This document shows positions 36,561 through 45,308 of a stretch of DNA of 64,000 nucleotides, piece after piece; the stretch's first letter is position 1, and every line of letters starts with the position of its first letter. The notes beneath the pieces are model-generated. The model searched no databases and had not been told where the DNA came from. It saw only the letters and a list, made by a program, of their open reading frames with translations. The DNA is taken from contig JALHLQ010000002.1 in the NCBI GenBank assembly GCA_022844485.1, forward strand, positions 185,416 to 249,415, written 5' to 3'. The translations under genes were made by a program, and so were the position numbers. This DNA is from Xanthobacteraceae bacterium. Its GTDB lineage: Bacteria > Pseudomonadota > Alphaproteobacteria > Rhizobiales > Xanthobacteraceae.

Positions 36561-37331
36561 TTACGCCGGCACTTCGGCGAGCCGCTCGATCGCGGTGCGG
36601 CGCAGATCCCCTTGCCGTTCGATCATGCTGGAAACCGATGCATAGGCCCGGTTGATTTCGATCATCCGCGCCATTTCGATAACGCCGCGAACATTCGATT
36701 TCTCGATCGCTCCCTGGACGATCCGAACGTCTTGCGCCGGCGCTTGCGCCTGAACGTTCGCGGGCGCGAGGAAGGTGCTGGATCCATCCTTCTGCAACCG
36801 CTCAGGCTGGGCAAAGGCGGCGAGCCGGATTTTACCGCGCTGCGCGTCGATTGCGGCGTTTGCGCCTTCGCGCACGGATATGCTGCCATCGGCGCTGATG
36901 GTGATATCGCGGTCTTGCGGTTGCAGCACGATCGGGCCGCCGTCGCCGAGAACCTGATACCCCTCGCTCGTGACCAACTCGCCCGCCGAATTGGTCTGCA
37001 GCGCGCCGTTGCGCGTATAGCGTTCGCCGCGCGGGGTCTGCACGACGAAAAAGGCATTGCCGTCGACGGCGAGGTCGAGCGGATTGCCGGTGCGCTGCAT
37101 CGGGCCCTGGCTCAGATCGTGCCAGGTGGCGCGATCCTGCACATAGCTGAGCACTCGGTCGGGCGCTGGAAACATGTCCGCGCGCGCAACCGGCATCAGG
37201 AATTCCTGGAATAGCGAGTTTTCGCCCTTGAACCCGTTGGTGTTCAGGTTCGCGACGTTGTTCGCAACGACGTCCAGTTCGCGACGAAGCACGACCTGGC
37301 GCGACAGTCCGATGAGAAGCGTGTTCTCCAT
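36561..37331 (-). CDS. flgF: Proximal rod protein FlgF
   Basis: The 256-residue protein begins MENTLLIGLSRQVVLRRELD, with NNVANLNTNGFKGENSLFQE and a C-terminal MARMIEINRAYASVSSMIER. It is a proximal rod subunit. ATG at 37331 is chosen for its fit to the family start and a GGGGAGA upstream. It heads a four-gene operon; a sigma-54 promoter lies about 90 bases upstream. Confidence 0.94.
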   Translation of the reverse strand: MENTLLIGLSRQVVLRRELDVVANNVANLNTNGFKGENSLFQEFLMPVARADMFPAPDRVLSYVQDRATWHDLSQGPMQRTGNPLDLAVDGNAFFVVQTPRGERYTRNGALQTNSAGELVTSEGYQVLGDGGPIVLQPQDRDITISADGSISVREGANAAIDAQRGKIRLAAFAQPERLQKDGSSTFLAPANVQAQAPAQDVRIVQGAIEKSNVRGVIEMARMIEINRAYASVSSMIERQGDLRRTAIERLAEVPA

Positions 37332-37676
37332 CGGGTGGTCTCCCCATTTGCGCGAGCTCGCTCTCCCAAGCTTGCCCGCGTGCGCGACCGGCTCTCCCAA
37401 GCGCGGTCACGGAGCACGATGCAGAGGGCGTGCCAGACGCGGAATGCGTTGTCTTTCAGGCGGTTGGGAAAGATCGCGATCACCAGAGGGGGCAAGATGC
37501 ACCCCGTTGACGCGTCGAACCCGGCAAAATTTTCCGACTTGAGTGAATCCGGAAAGCAATCGTTAACCATTCGGGTCCTAGCTTCGGACCCAAGGCGTCC
37601 CGGCCAAGTCGCGGCTCTTAGTGCATGCGTGTCGGCGATCTTGACGGGCGCGCTGCGGAATCTGCCGAGGCTCCCA
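37332..37676. other. Divergent flgF-fliL promoter region
   Basis: This 345-base gap carries a sigma-54 promoter for flgF and a 12-bp direct repeat GCTCTCCCAAGC at 37360-37371 and 37391-37402. A lone CtrA half-site TTAACC lies at 37563-37568 toward fliL. I see no gene. Confidence 0.55.
37420..37437 (-). promoter_or_regulatory. Sigma-54 promoter of flgF-flgG-flgA-flgH
   Basis: On the minus strand TCTGGCACGCCCTCTGCATC has GG-N10-GC spacing and a complete CTGGCACG -24 element. Confidence 0.75.
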
Positions 37677-38213
37677 ATGGCACCCAAGTCCAAGAATGCG
37701 GACGAAAAAAAAGAGGCTGCGGCCAAAGCGGATGCGCCCGCAACGACCGAGGAGGGAACCGAGCAACCAAAAACCTGGTTCACGCGCAAGCGAATCCTCA
37801 TCGCCGCCGGCGCACTCGTGCTTCTGGCCGGAGGCGGCGCCGGCGCCTATTTCAAGTTTGTGGCGGGTTCAGCCGAGCAGAAGCAGGCGGTCCCTGCAGT
37901 CAAGCCGCCGGCGTTCTTCGACTTGCCGGAGGTGCTGGTCAACCTTGCGACGGCCAGCAACGAGCGCACCCAGTATCTGAAGGTGAAGCTGACGCTTGAA
38001 TTGCAGGACCAGGCCCAGGTCGCGCAGATCCAGCCGGTCATGCCGCGCGTCATGGACGCGTTCCAAACCTATCTTCGTGAATTGCGGCCCACCGATCTCG
38101 AGGGCTCGGCAGGGCTTTACCGCTTGAAAGATGAACTGACCCGACGTGTGAACGTGGCCGTTTCGCCGAACAAGGTGAACGCCGTCCTCTTCAAAGAATT
38201 CATCGTGCAATAG
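37677..38213 (+). CDS. fliL: Flagellar basal-body protein FliL
   Basis: The 178-residue protein has a Lys/Ala/Glu-rich N-terminus, one transmembrane segment (ILIAAGALVLLAGGGAGAYF, about residues 39-58) and a periplasmic stomatin-like domain. That domain contains FFDLPEVLVNLATASNERTQ and ends VNAVLFKEFIVQ. FliL surrounds the stator. It precedes fliM by nine bases, in the conserved fliL-fliM order. The ATG at 37677 fits family length; the frame is open far upstream without similarity. Confidence 0.93.
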   Translation: MAPKSKNADEKKEAAAKADAPATTEEGTEQPKTWFTRKRILIAAGALVLLAGGGAGAYFKFVAGSAEQKQAVPAVKPPAFFDLPEVLVNLATASNERTQYLKVKLTLELQDQAQVAQIQPVMPRVMDAFQTYLRELRPTDLEGSAGLYRLKDELTRRVNVAVSPNKVNAVLFKEFIVQ

Positions 38214-38222
38214 CCTCTGAGC

Positions 38223-39449
38223 ATGGCCCCTTCCACCACAGTCGACGATCAGGACGCACTCGCCGCCGAGTGGGGAATGGCCCTCGAGGAACAGGCTGCG
38301 ACCGGCGGCACGCCCGGCCAGGCCAGCGGCGCGGGCGCCGCCGCCGCGGCTGGAGAGGGCGGCGATGACATGGCGGCCCAATGGGCCGCCATGATCGAGG
38401 ACGGCGGGCAGAATGTTCAGGCCGCAAAAGGCGGAGCCGAGCGCATCCTCAATCAAGAGGAGATCGACAGCCTCCTCGGCTTCAACCTCGGCGACATCAC
38501 GCTCAACGAGAATTCCGGAATCCGGGCGATCATCGATTCGGCGATGGTCTCCTACGAGCGTCTGCCGATGCTCGAAATCGTCTTCGACCGCCTGGTGCGG
38601 CTGATGACGACCAGTCTTCGCAACTTCACGTCGGACAACGTGGAAGTTTCGCTCGACCGCATCACATCGGTGCGTTTTGGAGATTACCTCAATTCGATAC
38701 CACTGCCTGCGATCCTTGCCGTCTTCAAGGCCGAGGAGTGGGACAATTTCGGGCTGTTCACCGTCGACTCGAGTCTGATCTACTCCATCATCGATGTTTT
38801 GCTGGGCGGCCGCCGCGGCCAGACCGCGATTCGCATCGAGGGCCGGCCTTACACGACGATCGAGACAAGCCTCGTCAAGCGCATGATCGAAGTGGTGCTC
38901 GCGGACGCCGAGCTCGCCTTCAAGCCGCTCTCGCCCGTGAAGTTCAACATCGACCGGCTCGAAACCAATCCGCGGTTTGCCGCCATTTCGCGACCCGCCA
39001 ATGCGGCCATCCTCGTGCGCCTTCGCATCGACATGGAGGATCGCGGCGGCACCATCGAGCTTCTGCTGCCCTATGCCACGATCGAGCCGATCCGCGACGT
39101 CCTCCTGCAGATGTTCATGGGCGAGAAATTCGGTCGCGATCCGATCTGGGAAGGCCATCTCGCGACCGAAATCGGCCAGGCCGAAATCGCCGTCGAGGCC
39201 GTTCTCTATGAGGCGAAACTCCCGCTGAAACAGATCATGAAGCTTGATGTCGGCGACACGCTCTCGCTCGAGATCAAGCCCGATGCGCTTGTTCACATCC
39301 GTTGCGGCGACGTTCACCTGACCGAAGGCCGCATGGGGCGCGTCGGAGATCGCGTTGCCGTTCGCGTCGCCAAATCGCTTCGCAGGCCGAGCACGACCTT
39401 CGCGATGTTCGAGATGGCGGATTCCTCGAAGCGAATGGAGGCATCATGA
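38223..39449 (+). CDS. fliM: Flagellar motor switch protein FliM with N-terminal extension
   Basis: The 408-residue C-ring protein contains the CheY-binding and anchoring motif ILNQEEIDSLLGF at residues 75-87, which in most FliM proteins sits at the very N-terminus. The preceding 74 residues are Ala/Gly/Glu-rich and contain two similar D-x-x-A-A-x-W units. The middle domain includes RLVRLMTTSLRNFTSDNVEV and the C-terminus a SpoA domain (LPLKQIMKLDVGDTLSLEIK). It overlaps the next gene by four bases (ATGA). Confidence 0.95.
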   Translation: MAPSTTVDDQDALAAEWGMALEEQAATGGTPGQASGAGAAAAAGEGGDDMAAQWAAMIEDGGQNVQAAKGGAERILNQEEIDSLLGFNLGDITLNENSGIRAIIDSAMVSYERLPMLEIVFDRLVRLMTTSLRNFTSDNVEVSLDRITSVRFGDYLNSIPLPAILAVFKAEEWDNFGLFTVDSSLIYSIIDVLLGGRRGQTAIRIEGRPYTTIETSLVKRMIEVVLADAELAFKPLSPVKFNIDRLETNPRFAAISRPANAAILVRLRIDMEDRGGTIELLLPYATIEPIRDVLLQMFMGEKFGRDPIWEGHLATEIGQAEIAVEAVLYEAKLPLKQIMKLDVGDTLSLEIKPDALVHIRCGDVHLTEGRMGRVGDRVAVRVAKSLRRPSTTFAMFEMADSSKRMEAS

Positions 39450-39880
39450 GCAACGGCTTCGGACTCGCGATCGAGAGCCTGGTTGCAATCCTGCTCCTGG
39501 TGACGATCGCCTACTGCTTCCTGCTCAACAGGAGATTGAAGCGTCTGAAGGCTGACGAGCATTCCTTGAAGGCGACGATTTCTGAACTCATCACCGCAAC
39601 CGAAATCGCCGAACGTGCCATTGCCGGCCTGAAGGTCACCGTGCGCGAGTGCAATCAGGGTTTTGGCGACAGCCTGCGCAGGGCCGAGACGCTCGCCGCC
39701 GAACTCAACACCCAGATCGCCGCCGGGCGGGAAGTGGTGGATCGCGTCGCGCAGATCGCGCTGGCTGCAAGACCGATGCAAGCCAACGGCTTGCGGACGC
39801 CGGAGGTCCATTCCACCGCCGCCGCCGCCGAAGCGATTGCGGCGCGGGCCCGGTTGCGGGCGAGAGGCTTTGCAGCATGA
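39446..39880 (+). CDS. DUF6468 bitopic membrane protein of the fliL operon
   Basis: The 144-residue protein has one N-terminal transmembrane segment (IESLVAILLLVTIAYCFLLN) followed by a helical, Ala/Glu/Arg-rich cytosolic region with coiled-coil character. It overlaps fliM and the following gene by four bases each. Position and topology match the DUF6468 protein of Hyphomicrobiales. It may correspond to the flagellar-positioning protein PflI of Caulobacter, which is only a suggestion. Confidence 0.8.
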   Translation: MSNGFGLAIESLVAILLLVTIAYCFLLNRRLKRLKADEHSLKATISELITATEIAERAIAGLKVTVRECNQGFGDSLRRAETLAAELNTQIAAGREVVDRVAQIALAARPMQANGLRTPEVHSTAAAAEAIAARARLRARGFAA

Positions 39881-40671
39881 AAACCGCGTTCCGCGAGCTG
39901 CGGCTCGTTCCTGTCGTTTTGCTAGCGGCCGCCACGCTCTTCGTTCTCAAGACCGCCAGTCTCCTTTCGGACGGGAGCTACGTGCTGACGGGTTCGCGCC
40001 CGGCTCAAGCGCAGAGCGCCGCACCGGCCGCCGCCGACGGCAATGCTCGTTCGACCGCGGTTCCGGACCGCGGCGCCGCGCCGGATCCGCCGGCAACAAG
40101 CGCCCCTGGGACGACCGCCAATAGCGCCGGACCGTCGCCGGCCAACCGATTGGCCGATCAGAAACTGAGCGATATGCCCGTCATCGTGAAGTTCGACCCC
40201 AATAAGCCCGTTGTGTCAGTGGGAGAACGGGCTGTGCTCGAGCGGCTGAACGAGCGGCGCCAAGAGCTCGAGTCCCGCACGCGCGATCTCGACATGCGCG
40301 AAAGCCTGCTAAAGGCCGCCGAGAAGAAGCTGGAGAACCGGCTCACCGAGCTCAGAGAGCTAGAGACGAAAGTCGTCGGTGCGATACAGAAGCGCGACGA
40401 GACCGAAACCGCGCGCTTCAAAAGCATCGTTACCATGTATGAAAACATGAAGGCCAAGGAGGCGGCGAAAATCTTCGATCGTCTCGACATGAAGGTCCTG
40501 ATCGAAGTGGCCCAGCAAATCAATCCACGCCGCATGTCCGATATTCTGGCGCAGATGAACACGGAAGCGGCCGAGCGGCTGACCGTCGAACTGGCCAATC
40601 GCGCCAACGCCCACGGCCGCTCGGCCGACGCCGACCTGCCGAAAATCGAGGGGCGTCCGACGTCCAACTGA
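39877..40671 (+). CDS. MotE-like protein with MgtE-N-type domain
   Basis: The 264-residue protein has an N-terminal signal or anchor (LVPVVLLAAATLFVLKTASL) and a Pro/Ala/Ser-rich linker to about residue 95. A strong coiled coil covers residues ~120-185 (LNERRQELESRTRDLDMRES). The terminal domain, MYENMKAKEAAKIFDRLDMK plus ILAQMNTEAAERL, resembles the MgtE N-terminal superhelix. This is the MotE family; in Sinorhizobium MotE is a periplasmic chaperone for MotC. No motC as such is nearby, but a large periplasmic protein follows. Confidence 0.82.
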   Translation: MKTAFRELRLVPVVLLAAATLFVLKTASLLSDGSYVLTGSRPAQAQSAAPAAADGNARSTAVPDRGAAPDPPATSAPGTTANSAGPSPANRLADQKLSDMPVIVKFDPNKPVVSVGERAVLERLNERRQELESRTRDLDMRESLLKAAEKKLENRLTELRELETKVVGAIQKRDETETARFKSIVTMYENMKAKEAAKIFDRLDMKVLIEVAQQINPRRMSDILAQMNTEAAERLTVELANRANAHGRSADADLPKIEGRPTSN

Positions 40672-40679
40672 GCGCACGG

Positions 40680-40694
40680 TTAACGGAGCGTTAA
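40680..40694 (+). promoter_or_regulatory. CtrA-type box upstream of the large TPR gene
   Basis: TTAA-CGGAGCG-TTAA, 61 bases before the start of the 1238-residue TPR gene and nine bases after the motE-like stop codon. Confidence 0.65.
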
Positions 40695-40754
40695 ACGCCG
40701 CCCCCTAGGCTCTTTCCCAGAACTCGACGATGCGGGTGACCGCGGAAGAGGATC

Positions 40755-43700
40755 GTGGGGCAGCTGGTCACATATCGGCAGATGCGCACAGGCGAGCGGA
40801 GCATCGCGCCGCAGCTTGGGCGCCGCATTCTTGCGCTTTTCTTCATCCTTGAAGTTCTGATGCTGCTGGCCCTGTCGCTGATCTTTGCCGGAGGCGCGCA
40901 GGCGCAGCCCGTCAAAGGGGAGATCAGCGTCACCAATGCCGGTGGGTTCGGCCGCATCATCTTTCGCTTCGAACAAGAGGTCGAAGCCGAGGTCCGCGCA
41001 TCGAATAATATCGTCATCATCCATTTCAAGCGGCCGGTCGACGTTCAGGCCGACCGGATCAGCATCGGGTTGAGCAGCTATATCGGCGCCGCGAGACGCG
41101 ATCCGGACGGAAACGCAATCCGGCTGGCGCTGGCCCGCAAGGTGACTGTGAACTCAATGGCGGCGGGAGAGCGGCTGTTTGTCGATCTGCTCCCCGACAC
41201 CTGGAGCGGAATGCCGCCCGGCTTGCCGCAGGATATCGTCGATGAACTAGCGCGGCGGGCCCGCGAAGCCGAGAGGCGTGCACGCCAGCAGCAGCTCCTC
41301 GCTCAGCAAAAACAGTCCAAACCGGTGCGCGTCCGCGTGGGTCGGCAGCCCACCTTCACACGCTACGTGTTCGAACTCCCGGAGCTTGTTCCGGTGGCGA
41401 CCGATCGCACCGGAGAACGGCTCACGCTCGTCTTCGACGCGCCGCTGCGGTTCGATCTTGCGGAGGCCAAAGCGTGGCTGCCGCCCAACGTCATGTCTAT
41501 CGACACCGAGCCAAGTCCGGATGCGGTCGGAGTCCGCTTTAATTTCGTCGGCAAAGTCGATGTGCGCACGTTCCGCGAAGACAACAACTATGTGGTCGAT
41601 GTGGTCACGCCAGACGCTTCCGGGCGAGGGGAGGGCCCGCAGTCGGCGCTGCCAACGCCGCCGCCTTCGAACGCCGATCCTCCCGCCGCGAGCGGGGATA
41701 CGAATTCGGGACCGTCGATTGCGGCCGCGCAAGCGGCCGCTCCGGTTGTGATCGATCCCGTGCCGCTGCCTCAGCCGCGGCCAAAGAACGCGCCGAGCAT
41801 GCCGCAGCAGGAGGCTGCGATTCCCGCAATGCCGCCGGAGACGCTGCCGAGTGAGGTCGCCGTGCGCGAGGTCGCCACCCTGCCGGCGGTTGCCGGTGCG
41901 GAGTCCCGCCCGGAGCCGGACCGCCCTGCGCCGCTACCCCTCGACCATTCGGCGCAGGACGCCGGGCCGAAACGCGAGCGTGCCGAAGCAGCCAGTCGCG
42001 GCCACGGAGAGGAGCAACTCCTCAAAGCACGCGCGCCCGATGCACCTGTGGTGGCGGAGGTCCGGCAACAAGGCGAGGCGCTGCGCGTGACATTCCCGTT
42101 TGCCGTCTCCACGCCGGCTGCGGTCTTCCGCCGCTACGATACCCTGTGGCTTGTCTTCGATACGCCGGCTGCCGTCGATGTCACGTCGGTGATTGAAAAG
42201 AGCAGCCGTTTGGTCCGCGCCGCGGAAGTCACAGCCATTGGCGAAAGCAAAATTGTCCGGATCAAGCTCGATCGTCCCAAGCTCGCGAGCCTTGGGCCGG
42301 ACGGTACGGCCTGGGTGATCACGCTTGGCGACATGGTGCTGGAGCCGACAAGGGCTCTCGGACTCAATCGCAACACCGCAGCGGGACGCACGATCGTGAC
42401 GGTCCCCTTCGATGCGCCGCAAAAGGTGCATCGTATCTCCGATCCGGAGATCGGCGACACGATCGTCGTGGTCACCGCCAACGGGCCGGCGCGGGGATTT
42501 CTCAAACCGCAGGACTTCGTCGAATTCAGGGCTTTGGCGTCGAGCCACGGCGTTATCATCCAGCCGCTCTCGGACGAATTGACGGTCGAGCTCAGTCCGG
42601 ACAAGCTCGTGCTCAGCCATCCCGCAGGACTGACGCTATCGCCGGTCGCCAGCTCCAGCGGAGAGCCGATCCGCAAGTTGTCGTTGAATTATCGGCCCGC
42701 GCTGCTCGACACCCAGGTCTGGGGTTTCGATCGTCAGGCTCCCTTCGTCACCCGGCAAAATGAACTCAGCCGGGGCGCTGCCGAAGCGCCGCCGCAAAAA
42801 CGGACGAAAGCCCGCCTCGATCTCGCACGGTTCTATCTTGCAAACGACATGTGGGCCGAAGCCAAGGGCGTGCTCGACGTGACGATCGGAGACGATCACA
42901 TCAGCGCGGAGGATCCCTCCGCCCTGGTCTTGCGGGCGATCGCCAATATCAAACTGCGGCGACCGGCCAAAGCCTTGGATGACCTCAAGAACCCGGTGGT
43001 CGGCAACCAGCAGGATGCGCCTCTGTGGCGCGCGCTGGCGCTGATGCGCGAGGGAAAGTGGACCGAAGCACGCGCGGCGTTCCAGCTTGGTGAGGCGGCC
43101 ATCGCCACCTTGCCGGTCGAATTGCAGCGGGCCACTCTGTCCGAAGCTGTGCGCGCGGCCATTGAAACCAGGGATTTCAGCGAGGCCTCCCGCCTCCTCA
43201 ACGAATTCGACGCGCTTGGCATTCCGCGTGAGATGCAGCCGGCCATGGCGGTGCTCAAGGGCCGTCTCGATGAGGGCCTTGGGCGAATTTCGGATGCGTT
43301 GGAGCACTATCGGACGGCAGCCGATTCCTGGGATCGCCCGCATGCCTCGCAGGGACGCTTGCGCGAAATCACGTTGCGCCATGCTCTTGGTGACCTGAAG
43401 CGTCCCGATGCCGTCGCCGGATTGGAAACGCTGACGGCAATTTGGCGCGGCGACGAAACGGAAATCGAGGGGTTGCAGCTTCTCGCCCGCCTTTACACGG
43501 AAGAGGGCCGGTATCGGGATGCATTTCACGTCATGCGAACGGCGCTGCGGGCGCATCCTGGCTCCGAGATGACGCGACGAATCCAAGAGGAGGCGGCGCA
43601 GACGTTCGATTCCCTTTTCCTGGCCGGCAAGGGCGACGCAATGCCGGCCATCGATGCGCTTAGTCTCTTTTATGACTTCAGCGAATTGACGCCGCTGGGG

Positions 43701-44471
43701 CGGCGAGGCGACGAGATGATCCGGCGTCTTTCCGACCGTCTGGTCGCCGTCGATCTGCTGGACCAAGCGGCGGAGTTGCTGCAGCACCAGATCGACCACC
43801 GACTTCAAGGCATCGGGCGGGCGCAGGTCGCAGTGCGGCTTGCGCTGATCTATTTGATGAACCGCAAGCCCGATCGCGCGCTGCAAGCCCTGCGCACGAC
43901 ACGTTCGGCGGACGTCACCAACGAGCTGCGTAATCAACGCCTGTTGGTCGAAGCGCGTGCGCTCTCCGACACCGGCCGGCACGACCTTGCGATAGAAGTC
44001 GTCGCCAATCTGCAGGGGCGGGAAGTCGATCGTCTGCGCGCCGATGTGCTTTGGGGAGCCAAGCGGTGGGGAGCGGCGGCTGAGCAGATCGAGAAATTCC
44101 ATGGTGATCGCTGGCGCGAATTTGCGCCGCTTTCGGAGGTGGAGCGAAACGACATTCTGCGCGCGGCGATCGGCTACGCGCTGGCGGACGACGCGCTCGG
44201 GCTTGACCGTTTCCGTCAGAAATATTTGGCGAAGATGGCCGAGACGCCGGACCAGCGCGCCTTCGAGATTCTGACCACGCCGGTGGCGCGGGCGGGCCAG
44301 GAATTCGGCGAAATCACGAAAGCGGCCAGCGCCATCAACACGCTCAACGGTTTCATGCAAGAGATGCGCGCGCGCTACCCGGACTTCGGCGCCGTATCGA
44401 ATGCGCCGCCTTCTGGCTCATCCACACCACGAAACTCTCCGCAGACTCCTCCGCGCACGGTGGGCGGTTAG
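40755..44471 (+). CDS. Giant exported protein with AMIN-like N-terminus and TPR C-terminus
   Basis: The 1238-residue protein carries a hydrophobic signal segment at about residues 25-50 ending AGGAQAQP. Residues ~52-310 contain two beta-sandwich units resembling AMIN domains (GRIIFRFEQEVEAEVRASNN; YVFELPELVPVATDRTGERL). A Pro/Ala-rich linker follows, with two more such units around residues 430-640. From about residue 690 the protein is helical with TPR-like repeats to the end (LARFYLANDMWAEAKGVL). It would be periplasmic. Flagellar context and the MotE-like neighbour suggest a motor or envelope scaffold; function unproven. Confidence 0.8.
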   Translation: MGQLVTYRQMRTGERSIAPQLGRRILALFFILEVLMLLALSLIFAGGAQAQPVKGEISVTNAGGFGRIIFRFEQEVEAEVRASNNIVIIHFKRPVDVQADRISIGLSSYIGAARRDPDGNAIRLALARKVTVNSMAAGERLFVDLLPDTWSGMPPGLPQDIVDELARRAREAERRARQQQLLAQQKQSKPVRVRVGRQPTFTRYVFELPELVPVATDRTGERLTLVFDAPLRFDLAEAKAWLPPNVMSIDTEPSPDAVGVRFNFVGKVDVRTFREDNNYVVDVVTPDASGRGEGPQSALPTPPPSNADPPAASGDTNSGPSIAAAQAAAPVVIDPVPLPQPRPKNAPSMPQQEAAIPAMPPETLPSEVAVREVATLPAVAGAESRPEPDRPAPLPLDHSAQDAGPKRERAEAASRGHGEEQLLKARAPDAPVVAEVRQQGEALRVTFPFAVSTPAAVFRRYDTLWLVFDTPAAVDVTSVIEKSSRLVRAAEVTAIGESKIVRIKLDRPKLASLGPDGTAWVITLGDMVLEPTRALGLNRNTAAGRTIVTVPFDAPQKVHRISDPEIGDTIVVVTANGPARGFLKPQDFVEFRALASSHGVIIQPLSDELTVELSPDKLVLSHPAGLTLSPVASSSGEPIRKLSLNYRPALLDTQVWGFDRQAPFVTRQNELSRGAAEAPPQKRTKARLDLARFYLANDMWAEAKGVLDVTIGDDHISAEDPSALVLRAIANIKLRRPAKALDDLKNPVVGNQQDAPLWRALALMREGKWTEARAAFQLGEAAIATLPVELQRATLSEAVRAAIETRDFSEASRLLNEFDALGIPREMQPAMAVLKGRLDEGLGRISDALEHYRTAADSWDRPHASQGRLREITLRHALGDLKRPDAVAGLETLTAIWRGDETEIEGLQLLARLYTEEGRYRDAFHVMRTALRAHPGSEMTRRIQEEAAQTFDSLFLAGKGDAMPAIDALSLFYDFSELTPLGRRGDEMIRRLSDRLVAVDLLDQAAELLQHQIDHRLQGIGRAQVAVRLALIYLMNRKPDRALQALRTTRSADVTNELRNQRLLVEARALSDTGRHDLAIEVVANLQGREVDRLRADVLWGAKRWGAAAEQIEKFHGDRWREFAPLSEVERNDILRAAIGYALADDALGLDRFRQKYLAKMAETPDQRAFEILTTPVARAGQEFGEITKAASAINTLNGFMQEMRARYPDFGAVSNAPPSGSSTPRNSPQTPPRTVGG

Positions 44472-44521
44472 AGCGGGATGAGTTTGGGGTCGACCAAGCG
44501 GCCTTTTTAACATTATGACTT

Positions 44522-44570
44522 GCGCGTGATCTTTTCCGGAAACCGGGATCCACTTTTCGGGATCACGCGC
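44522..44570. repeat. GATC-type palindromic repeat between convergent genes
   Basis: GCGCGTGATC (44522-44531) and GATCACGCGC (44561-44570) form a perfect 10-bp stem around a 29-base centre that includes TTTTCCGGAAACCGG. It ends four bases before the fliP stop and 51 after the TPR gene, so it may terminate both transcripts. A related copy is at 33927-33968. Confidence 0.7.
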
Positions 44571-44573
44571 CCG

Positions 44574-45308
44574 CTACAAGCCGTAGCTTTGCACTAGGCT
44601 TCCCGCGACGAGATGCCAGCCGTCCACGAGCACGAAGAATATCAGCTTGAAAGGTAGCGAAACGACAACCGGCGGCAGCATCATCATGCCCATCGACATG
44701 AGCACCGAGGCGACCACGAGGTCGATGATAAGAAAGGGCAGGAAGAGCAAAAAGCCGATCTCGAAGGCTCGCTTCAATTCCGAGATCATGAAGGCCGGCA
44801 CCAGAATGCGCAGCGAGAGCCCCTCGGGCGCCTCCGGCCGGGGCTGACGCGCGAGATCGAGAAAGAGCTGCAGGTCCTTTTCCCGAACATTCTTCATCAT
44901 GAAGTCGCGCAACGGCTCGGAGCCGCGCTGAAAAGCCTGATCCGGCTCGATTTCGCCGGCCACAAGGGGCCGCACGCCCTGCTCGTAGGCACGTTGCAGC
45001 GTCGGACCCATCACGAAGGCGGTTAAGAACAGCGCCAGTGCGACAATCACGGCGTTCGGCGGAGCGGTCGCTGTTCCGATCGCGGTGCGGAGAAGGGAGA
45101 GCACGACCACGATGCGCGTGAATGAGGTGACCATCACCAGGATCGACGGTGCAAGCGCGAGCACGGTGACCAGTGCAATCAGTTGGATCACGCGCTCGGT
45201 CAGACCCGCGCCTTGGCCGAAATTGATGCTGATATCCTGAGCGTGGGCCGGGTCTACGGCCAGGACTGCAACAGCGCCAATGAGAGCTTGCGAAAACCTG
45301 CGCGCCAT
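44574..45308 (-). CDS. fliP: Flagellar export apparatus protein FliP
   Basis: The 244-residue protein has a signal peptide ending AHAQD and the family signatures SILVMVTSFTRIVVVLSLLR and LVPAFMISELKRAFEIGFLL. Four membrane segments are visible. It forms the export gate core with FliQ and FliR. ATG at 45308 overlaps the fliO stop as TGATG; a GTG one codon earlier is possible. Confidence 0.96.
   Translation of the reverse strand: MARRFSQALIGAVAVLAVDPAHAQDISINFGQGAGLTERVIQLIALVTVLALAPSILVMVTSFTRIVVVLSLLRTAIGTATAPPNAVIVALALFLTAFVMGPTLQRAYEQGVRPLVAGEIEPDQAFQRGSEPLRDFMMKNVREKDLQLFLDLARQPRPEAPEGLSLRILVPAFMISELKRAFEIGFLLFLPFLIIDLVVASVLMSMGMMMLPPVVVSLPFKLIFFVLVDGWHLVAGSLVQSYGL

Noticed and set aside
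42636..44360. A 574-codon open frame antisense to the giant TPR gene
   Set aside because: No domain and compositionally biased; the sense frame has signal and TPR pattern.
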